A stretch of 6,811 bases of DNA from CAYJMQ01 sp964392415. GTDB lineage: Bacteria; Bdellovibrionota; JACOXK01; 2-02-FULL-40-11. The notes under the pieces are model-generated. The model was not told where the DNA came from and did not search any database. It saw only the letters and a program-made list of their open reading frames with translations. The position numbers and the translations under genes are program-made. Location: the NCBI GenBank assembly GCA_964392415.1, contig CAYMPL010000080.1:1-6811 (forward strand), given 5' to 3'. Shown in pieces: positions 5,120 through 6,811 of this stretch (positions are counted from its first letter, which is position 1; the number at the start of each line of letters is the position of its first letter).

Positions 5120-6469
5120 GTGGTTCAAAATAATGTTTTACTCAATATTATCCTAAAACTTCTTCGCGTGGGGGCTTCGGATAAGCTCGAGAAGATTCTC
5201 AAAACCTCTTCCCCTGAAGAAATTCGTTTGATTCTTCGTGAGCTCGATTTGAGACAGAAGAGTGTTTTTTTAGGTCTGTTATTCGATGCCAAAATGGCGG
5301 TTCATACCATTCGCGATTTTTCAACAGATCTGATCGGGGAAATTTTTAATAATATTCCGCTCGAACTTCTTTTGGAGACAGTCAATCGGCTCCAGCCGGA
5401 TGATCTTGCCGATCTCGTGCCAAAGCTTTCCGAGGGGCAATCGGCATTGATTCTGGAAAAATTAGATCCCGCGAAGAAAATCGAGATATCGAGGCTTCTC
5501 GCTTACCCCGCAAGCTCTGCCGGCGGGATTATGAATCCCAATGTCTTTTATCTCCCTCAGACGGCGACTGTGAATGAAGCCATTGAATTGATCCGGACAA
5601 AAAAGCAGCTAGAAATTGTCTTCTATTTGTATGTCGTTGACGATGAAAAACACCTTGTCGGTATTATTTCTTTGAGACAGCTTATCATATCGACCGCCAA
5701 TGCCATCCTGAAAGATGTGATGAATATGAATGTGATTCAGGTCGGGGTAAATCAATCTCAAAATGAGGTCGCGCAGATGATCTCAAGATATAATTTTTTG
5801 GCTATTCCCATTGTCGATGAAGAAAAAAGGCTGGTTGGCGTTGTTTCCGTGGATGATGTGATTGATGTCATTCAGCAAGAGGCAACCGAAGATCTTTACC
5901 GGATGGCCGGACTTGAAAAAGATGAACGTGTCTTTACGCCGATTCGACAGTCGGTTCAAAAACGCGCCCCCTGGCTTGTGATCAACCTGGCAACGGCTAT
6001 TTTGGCGTCCTGGGTGGTCAGCCTTTTTGAAGGGACGATCCAGAAGATGGTTCTTTTGGCAACCTTTCTTCCGATCGTTGCCGGCATGGGGGGGAATGCG
6101 GGGGTTCAGACGATCACGATTATGGTGCGGGGACTGGCATTGGGAGAGATCGCCTTTAAAGATACTCGGCGCGCGCTGACAAAGGAAGTTCTTGTCGGGG
6201 TTTCCAATGGCTTGATTACAGGGCTCATCATGGCTGTCGTTGCCTATTTTTGGAAGGGGATGCCAATACTGGGTGTCGTTCTGATGCTTGCGATGATCGG
6301 GAATCTTTTTGTATCGAGCGCTGTCGGTGTTCTCGTCCCGCTGGGGCTAAAAGCCGTAAAAATCGATCCAGCCGTTGCCTCAACGGTTGTCGTGACGACG
6401 TTTACCGACTGTTTTGGTTTTTTCTTCTTCCTGGGGCTTGCTTCTCTTCTTCTTGGCTATTTTATCTGA
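5120..6469 (+). CDS. mgtE: Magnesium transporter MgtE
   Basis: This 449-residue inner-membrane Mg2+ channel/transporter has the standard length and full domain order. A helical MgtE N-domain (about 20-130) is followed by two CBS domains (about 139-200 and 201-255, with the LVGIISLRQL and LVGVVSVDDV strands). Then come the connecting plug helix (about 256-280, EATEDLYRMAGL) and a five-helix pore domain (about 284-449). The pore shows the GMGGNAGVQT loop (322-331) and TTFTDCFGFFFFLG (426-439). Asp430 there corresponds to the Mg2+-binding pore aspartate of the Thermus thermophilus protein (Asp432). In the family the N and CBS domains bind Mg2+ when it is plentiful and close the pore, so control is largely at the protein level. 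Start is GTG with a reasonable ribosome-binding site. It is divergent from the DUF1646 gene, and its last 8 bases overlap the convergent cation ATPase gene. Confidence 0.96.
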   Translation: MVQNNVLLNIILKLLRVGASDKLEKILKTSSPEEIRLILRELDLRQKSVFLGLLFDAKMAVHTIRDFSTDLIGEIFNNIPLELLLETVNRLQPDDLADLVPKLSEGQSALILEKLDPAKKIEISRLLAYPASSAGGIMNPNVFYLPQTATVNEAIELIRTKKQLEIVFYLYVVDDEKHLVGIISLRQLIISTANAILKDVMNMNVIQVGVNQSQNEVAQMISRYNFLAIPIVDEEKRLVGVVSVDDVIDVIQQEATEDLYRMAGLEKDERVFTPIRQSVQKRAPWLVINLATAILASWVVSLFEGTIQKMVLLATFLPIVAGMGGNAGVQTITIMVRGLALGEIAFKDTRRALTKEVLVGVSNGLITGLIMAVVAYFWKGMPILGVVLMLAMIGNLFVSSAVGVLVPLGLKAVKIDPAVASTVVVTTFTDCFGFFFFLGLASLLLGYFI

Positions 6470-6811
6470 ACCATTTCTGAATTTCAACGGACACAATAAT
6501 TAAGAGAGAGGCGGCGGCGGCATGAATCCAGTCTCTTGCACCAAGGGACTCCAGTTCGAATGCCTCGCTCAGGGGCGGCATATAAATGCTTAAGCACAGA
6601 AGAAATAAAGAAACACAATTTGCGAAGATCAAATAGGGATTTGTCAAGGGTCCGGCCGCAAACATCGATTTTTGCTGATTTTGGCAATTAAAAGAATGAA
6701 GCAGCTGAACCAGGACAAGCGTTGTAAATGCCATCGTCTGGGCTTTTTTGAGAGATGAATCGAAGCCATAGAGCTCGAGTGAAAAAATTCCAAGAGTGAG
6801 GATAGACATGA
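6462..6811 (-). CDS. P2-type cation-transporting ATPase, C-terminal part (5' end outside window)
   Basis: Only the last 116 or so residues of a much larger pump (usually about 850-900) are in the window. The frame is open to the right edge, so the first Met seen (6809) is internal, not the start. The segment matches the cation ATPase C-terminal domain: AQTMAFTTLVLVQLLHSFNC (helix M8), a short loop with SMF and GPLTNPYL, helix M9 (IFANCVSLFLLCLSIYMPPL), the AFELESLGARDW linker, and M10 ending IQKWFR. In SERCA the M8 position corresponding to this Gln (VLVQLL) is Glu908, a calcium ligand. Gln there is, to my knowledge, usual in bacterial relatives that bind a single calcium. Calcium (or manganese) export is likely but cannot be confirmed without the phosphorylation and M4/M6 segments. 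Its 3' end overlaps mgtE by 8 bases. Confidence 0.9.
   Translation of the reverse strand, partial: MSILTLGIFSLELYGFDSSLKKAQTMAFTTLVLVQLLHSFNCQNQQKSMFAAGPLTNPYLIFANCVSLFLLCLSIYMPPLSEAFELESLGARDWIHAAAASLLIIVSVEIQKWFR

Overview
The window looks like chromosomal DNA from an uncultured or lesser-known bacterium. The diderm reading rests only on one predicted exported protein and on gene families common in Gram-negatives. Base composition is moderate (mid-40s % GC by eye), with many AAA/TTT codons. The genes are packed tightly: ATGA start/stop overlaps, tail-to-tail overlapping 3' ends, and only two intergenic gaps of about 100 nt. No phylum can be fixed from the sequence alone. I see no rRNA, tRNA, CRISPR array or complete mobile element. 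No gene-free stretch exceeds 300 bases.

Layout from left to right: (1) 1-107 is intergenic, with two imperfect 24-nt tandem units at the window edge followed by a promoter-like stretch. (2) 108-2796 is a plus-strand operon of three genes joined by 4-base ATGA overlaps: a DrrA-like ABC ATPase, its DrrB-like ABC-2 membrane partner, and an M20-family metallo-amidohydrolase of the ArgE/DapE/LysK type. The hydrolase gene contains a 36-bp perfect palindrome. (3) 2757-4973 is a minus-strand pair: a DUF1646-type ion-transporter-like membrane protein upstream, then an exported protein related to tocopherol cyclase. The 3' end of the latter overlaps the hydrolase gene by 40 bp. (4) 4974-5119 is the divergent control region, with a 13-bp inverted repeat beside the DUF1646 start and a small UUCG hairpin nearer mgtE. 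(5) 5120-6469 encodes the magnesium channel/transporter MgtE. (6) 6462-6811 (minus) is the C-terminal end of a P2-type cation-transporting ATPase that runs off the right edge and overlaps mgtE by 8 bp.

How the genes fit together: the right half (DUF1646 protein, MgtE, P-type ATPase) is a group of inorganic-ion transporters. The left operon pairs an ABC-2 exporter with a cytosolic zinc amidohydrolase, which suggests, without proving, that the enzyme acts on something related to the exported compound. The most unusual sequence signals are the 36-bp palindrome in the hydrolase gene and the symmetric elements that abut the two minus-strand start codons and share GGTCAAACGA. No complete novel defence or mobile system is visible.
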